DNA of 64,000 nucleotides from Psychrobacillus sp032154225 (lineage in GTDB: Bacteria > Bacillota > Bacilli > Bacillales_A > Planococcaceae): positions 62,001-126,000 of the forward strand of contig NZ_JALDYF010000007.1 in the NCBI RefSeq assembly GCF_032154225.1. The letters are read 5' to 3'. Shown here piece after piece: positions 61,253 to 64,000 of the stretch (the stretch's first letter is position 1; each line of letters opens with the position of its first letter). The position numbers and the translations under genes were made by a program. The notes below the pieces were generated by a model, which was given only the letters and a program-made list of their open reading frames with translations, searched no databases and was not told the origin of the DNA.

Positions 61253-62689
61253 ATTTTCAAAATCCGATATTTCTTTATAATTCTATATGTGCTGTTATTT
61301 ATTTGTTCCGTACAAATATTTCAAACTCAGCTTACCAATCCAGTTGTTGAAGATCATGGTCGCCTCCTGCCAGTCAAGATGAAAGCTATGAAATCCGAAG
61401 ATAGCGAAGTGAAACTGAAACAAATTGTAATAGGAGCAAATCAGAATAACGATCCGATTTCCATTGCAGGAATGCAACATAGCCAAGGCGGCCATACACT
61501 ATACCCTAGCGGTATTCTGCTCGATATGAAAAGCTACAATAAAATTTTAGCATTAGATATTGAGAACAAAATAATAACTGTGCAAAGTGGCGTAACATGG
61601 GCTGATATTCAATCTTACATAAACCCTCGTGGGCTCGCATTAAAAGTTAGTCAGTCGCAAAATATTTTTACAGTCGGTGGTTCGCTAAGTGTGAATGTGC
61701 ACGGTCGTGATATTCGAAGCACCTCCTTGATTGAAACAGTTGAGTCTTTTAGATTACTTAATGCGGAAGGAAATATTATTCATGTTAGTCGACAAGAAAA
61801 CCCCGAACTCTTTCCGTTAGTTATCGGAGGCTACGGATTATTTGGGGTAATTCTCGATGTGACGTTGCAATTAACAGATGATGAACTTTATCAAACGCAT
61901 ACCCAATCTCTTGCTTATGATGAATACAGTGCGTATTTCACTACAAATGTTCTACTAGATGACACCGTGAAAATGCATTTAGCAAGAATTTCAGTAGCTC
62001 CAGATAGTTATTTAACCGAAATGTATGTTACGGACTATTACACGGCTGATAATCAGGCACAAATAAAAAACCATACATCGTTAAAGCGTGAAACGATTGT
62101 TGCTTTTCCAAAACTTTTTCTTGGACTTTCTCGCTTAAATGATTGGGGCAAAAATATGTTCTGGACTACTCAACAAGCGTACAATGATAAGCTAGACGAC
62201 TCATACATTTCCAGAAACAATGTCATGCGGTCGGATTCAGCGTTCATGGATTATGATCATACGAAAAAAACGGAAGTGCTACAGGAGTATTTTGTGCCAA
62301 TAAATCAATTTGAGCCATATATCGATGACTTGCGAGAAACGTTAAAAGATGAAAAAGATTTTAACCTACTCAATATTACTGTTCGATATGTTGGAAAAAA
62401 TGAAGAGTCACTTATGTCCTATGCAAAAGATGATATGTTTGCACTTGTTATGCTCATTAATCAAGGAACTAGTGAGGAAAGTATTGAAGAAACCGGAAGA
62501 GTCATTCGAGATATGATTGATGTAACAATCGATCACGGTGGGAGCTACTATCTTCCCTACTATAGTTATCCGACAAAAGAACAGTTAGAGACAGCGTATC
62601 CTAACACCCAAAAATTCTTTGAAATGAAAGAAAAATATGACCCAGACAAACGATTTATGAATCTTTTTTATGAGGAGTATCACAAATGA
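61253..62689 (+). CDS. Membrane-anchored FAD-dependent oxidoreductase, probable AUU start
   Basis: A 478-residue FAD enzyme of the VAO/PCMH type: FAD-binding half with ISIAGMQHSQGGHTLYPSGI, ITVQSGVTWADIQSYI, FTVGGSLSVNVHGRD and IGGYGLFGVILDVTLQL, then a substrate domain ending DPDKRFMNLFYEEY. Read from ATT 61253, the protein starts with FKIRYFFIILYVLLFICSVQ, a proper membrane anchor, and AAGGAGG stands eight bases upstream; no ATG/GTG/TTG fits that site. GTG 61289 would cut the anchor and has no site. It overlaps an MFS gene by four bases. Substrate unknown. Confidence 0.78.
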   Translation: MFKIRYFFIILYVLLFICSVQIFQTQLTNPVVEDHGRLLPVKMKAMKSEDSEVKLKQIVIGANQNNDPISIAGMQHSQGGHTLYPSGILLDMKSYNKILALDIENKIITVQSGVTWADIQSYINPRGLALKVSQSQNIFTVGGSLSVNVHGRDIRSTSLIETVESFRLLNAEGNIIHVSRQENPELFPLVIGGYGLFGVILDVTLQLTDDELYQTHTQSLAYDEYSAYFTTNVLLDDTVKMHLARISVAPDSYLTEMYVTDYYTADNQAQIKNHTSLKRETIVAFPKLFLGLSRLNDWGKNMFWTTQQAYNDKLDDSYISRNNVMRSDSAFMDYDHTKKTEVLQEYFVPINQFEPYIDDLRETLKDEKDFNLLNITVRYVGKNEESLMSYAKDDMFALVMLINQGTSEESIEETGRVIRDMIDVTIDHGGSYYLPYYSYPTKEQLETAYPNTQKFFEMKEKYDPDKRFMNLFYEEYHK

Positions 62690-63216
62690 ATTATAGAAGA
62701 TTTATTGTATATCAAGGTGTTATAGGAATGGCGTCTAGCATGATTTTTCCGTTCTATGTCCTGCTTTTAAAAAACGTTGGCAACAGCTATTCACAGTTTG
62801 GCTGGGCATACGGATTATTTGCACTCACGGCAGCACTTAGCTATTCCATAATTGGAAAATATGCTGACCATGCTGGCGATAAAATGCTCTTAATCATTTA
62901 TTCATGGGGAATGGCACTAATTTTACTTATTTTCCCCCTTGCTTATGAAATCTGGCATGTTTACGTCTTGCAAATTGTGATGGGTTTACTTGGAGCAGTT
63001 CAAAAAAACTCTGAAAAAACAGTATTAGCCCGCACTGTCCAAAAAGAAACAGCAGGAAAAGAAATTGGACAATACCATATTTGGACATCCGTCGGAGCTG
63101 CTATTGCTGTAATTGCGACCGGTTATTTAGTAGACTTCCTAACGATTGGGAGTATCTTCTATATTGCTTCCCTTCTATTTGCATGGAGCGGGTTTTATGT
63201 GATGAAGAAAGGATGA
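62686..63216 (+). CDS. Half-size MFS-type membrane protein
   Basis: A 176-residue protein with six hydrophobic helices, equivalent to the N-terminal half of a major facilitator: motif A-like GKYADHAGDKMLLIIYSWGM after helix 2. It ends cleanly with a stop, and no C-terminal half follows, only a hairpin element. It may be truncated, act as a dimer, or be a naturally short form. Coupled to the FAD oxidoreductase by an ATGA overlap, so it may move its substrate or product. Confidence 0.7.
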   Translation: MNYRRFIVYQGVIGMASSMIFPFYVLLLKNVGNSYSQFGWAYGLFALTAALSYSIIGKYADHAGDKMLLIIYSWGMALILLIFPLAYEIWHVYVLQIVMGLLGAVQKNSEKTVLARTVQKETAGKEIGQYHIWTSVGAAIAVIATGYLVDFLTIGSIFYIASLLFAWSGFYVMKKG

Positions 63217-63226
63217 AGTTGTTTTT

Positions 63227-63294
63227 GACCCTGTGTCCGACATAAATTTAATACTATTCTGAATAGCTTTCGAATTGCGTCTGTCACAGGGACC
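63227..63294. repeat. CCTGTG/CACAGGG hairpin element
   Basis: GACCCTGTGTCCGACA ... TCTGTCACAGGGACC pair as an imperfect long stem with inner CTATTCTGAATAG. Sister copy of 61081-61147, located between the convergent MFS and methyltransferase genes, where it could also terminate transcription. Confidence 0.65.
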
Positions 63295-63299
63295 TATTG

Positions 63300-64000
63300 T
63301 CATCCCTCTTTCATTGCAATTAATGTATATAATCCAGGTACTCTATTTTCTATTCCCTCTGGTGAATTCGATGGAAAAGCCCATCTTACTCCTGCCTCTT
63401 CTTCCAGATAACTAATACGAAAACCTGCAGTTGAGATAGCTGTAATAATTTCAGCTAAAGTCCATCTTCTAATATTTACCTTTTTCAAAGCAGAACGTTC
63501 TTCCTCCGATAACAAGGTACTGTAAGCAATATCCTCTTCTATCACTTCATTATTGAAATAATTCCCATTAGCAATCAGTTCATCTTCTTTTACATTTACT
63601 AGCTTTGAAAGAATGGGATGATAATCTCTTAAAATAAATTGTCCCCCTGATTTAAGAGAATCGTAAACTACTTGAAATAACGGTAATAAATCTACAAAGT
63701 AATGCAGTACACCTAATTCTAATAGTACACAATCAAAATCTACTAAATTTTCTTCCTCGGGAACTTCTAAAATATCTGAAACAATGTATTTTATATTTAC
63801 TCCTGCTTCTTTAGCTAATTCCATTGCGTACTTTCTATTATCCTCTGAAATATCTACCACACAAACTTCTGCACCTAACAAAGCAAAAGATACCGCCTTA
63901 TTTCCTTTGGACCCTAAGAAATTTGCAATTTTTTTACCTTTTATATCTCCCATTAATTTTAAATAGTGAGCAACAGATGCTGTTGGGCTTTCTATCAATT
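63300..64000 (-). CDS. SAM-dependent methyltransferase, 5' end outside the window
   Basis: At least 232 residues of a class I methyltransferase. The first visible residues are not the true start; the frame stays open to the window end. SAM-binding features: KGKKIANFLGSKGNKAVSFA (motif I region), AEVCVVDISEDNRKYAMELA (acidic end of beta 2), VDFDCVLLELGVLHYFVDL and SGGQFILRDYHP. The substrate is unknown; small-molecule methylation is likely. Confidence 0.8.
   Translation of the reverse strand, partial: LIESPTASVAHYLKLMGDIKGKKIANFLGSKGNKAVSFALLGAEVCVVDISEDNRKYAMELAKEAGVNIKYIVSDILEVPEEENLVDFDCVLLELGVLHYFVDLLPLFQVVYDSLKSGGQFILRDYHPILSKLVNVKEDELIANGNYFNNEVIEEDIAYSTLLSEEERSALKKVNIRRWTLAEIITAISTAGFRISYLEEEAGVRWAFPSNSPEGIENRVPGLYTLIAMKEG

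Noticed and set aside
1..64000. CRISPR array, rRNA operon or complete IS element
   Set aside because: No regularly spaced direct repeats with unique spacers, no rRNA sequence and no transposase reading frame were found.

Overview
The window is chromosomal DNA of a low-GC Gram-positive, endospore-former-type bacterium (Bacillales). The evidence is a gene order close to that of Bacillus: cggR-gap-pgk-tpiA-gpmI-eno, secG-esterase-rnr-smpB-ssrA, nudix-rapZ-yvcK-whiA-crh, hisZGDBAFI, hprK-lgt-yvoD-ppaX-yvoF and uvrBA, together with purine-rich ribosome binding sites and many GTG/TTG starts. A relative of Psychrobacillus, Lysinibacillus or Solibacillus seems likely, but the genus is an inference. 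Nearly all genes from about 15 kb to 57 kb lie on the minus strand.

Layout. 0-9.2 kb: a NupC-type nucleoside transporter, an ECF sigma factor with its probable anti-sigma partner, small unknown genes, a YHYH-domain secreted protein, a decayed gene, a SCO1/CtaG cytochrome oxidase assembly cluster with deoC, and a MocR-type regulator. 9.5-14.7 kb: a compact integrated element at the 3' end of the tmRNA gene. It has a tyrosine integrase, several tiny helix-turn-helix proteins and one HNH nuclease cargo gene, flanked by a 24-bp imperfect att repeat and by 12-bp tandem repeats. 14.7-19.1 kb: ssrA, smpB, rnr, an esterase and secG. 19.4-26.5 kb: the glycolytic operon with its CggR-type operator. 26.6-31.4 kb: a glutaredoxin-like protein, a second ECF sigma/anti-sigma pair with a matching promoter, TPM/LemA proteins and an AI-2E-family protein. 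31.7-40 kb: tRNA-Arg(CCG), clpP with a CtsR box, the yvcI-rapZ-yvcK-whiA-crh operon, trxB and a TPR protein. 39.8-45.7 kb: a complete, tightly overlapping histidine operon behind a sigma-A promoter and a TrpR-like CTAG-N4-CTAG site. 46.5-57.8 kb: yvoF-ppaX-yvoD-lgt-hprK, a muramoyl amidase, a yvlB-like gene and uvrBA with a LexA box. 57.8-64 kb: an IDEAL-domain protein, a ComK homologue, an EAL/HDOD protein, an enoyl-CoA hydratase, a FAD oxidoreductase that seems to start at AUU, a half-size MFS protein and a truncated methyltransferase.

The intergenic regions are also informative. Three diverged copies of a 0.4-0.7 kb composite non-coding repeat sit at operon boundaries (36.4, 45.8 and 51.1 kb). 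A multi-hairpin element lies at 31.4 kb, a family of CCTGTG...CACAGGG hairpins occurs at 4.4, 61.1 and 63.2 kb, and 21-bp tandem repeats lie downstream of the glycolytic operon. The least explained material is the ssrA element (HNH protein with an unrecognised N-terminal part, non-coding tracts, tiny DNA-binding proteins) and the composite repeats. I saw no CRISPR array, rRNA operon or complete insertion sequence.
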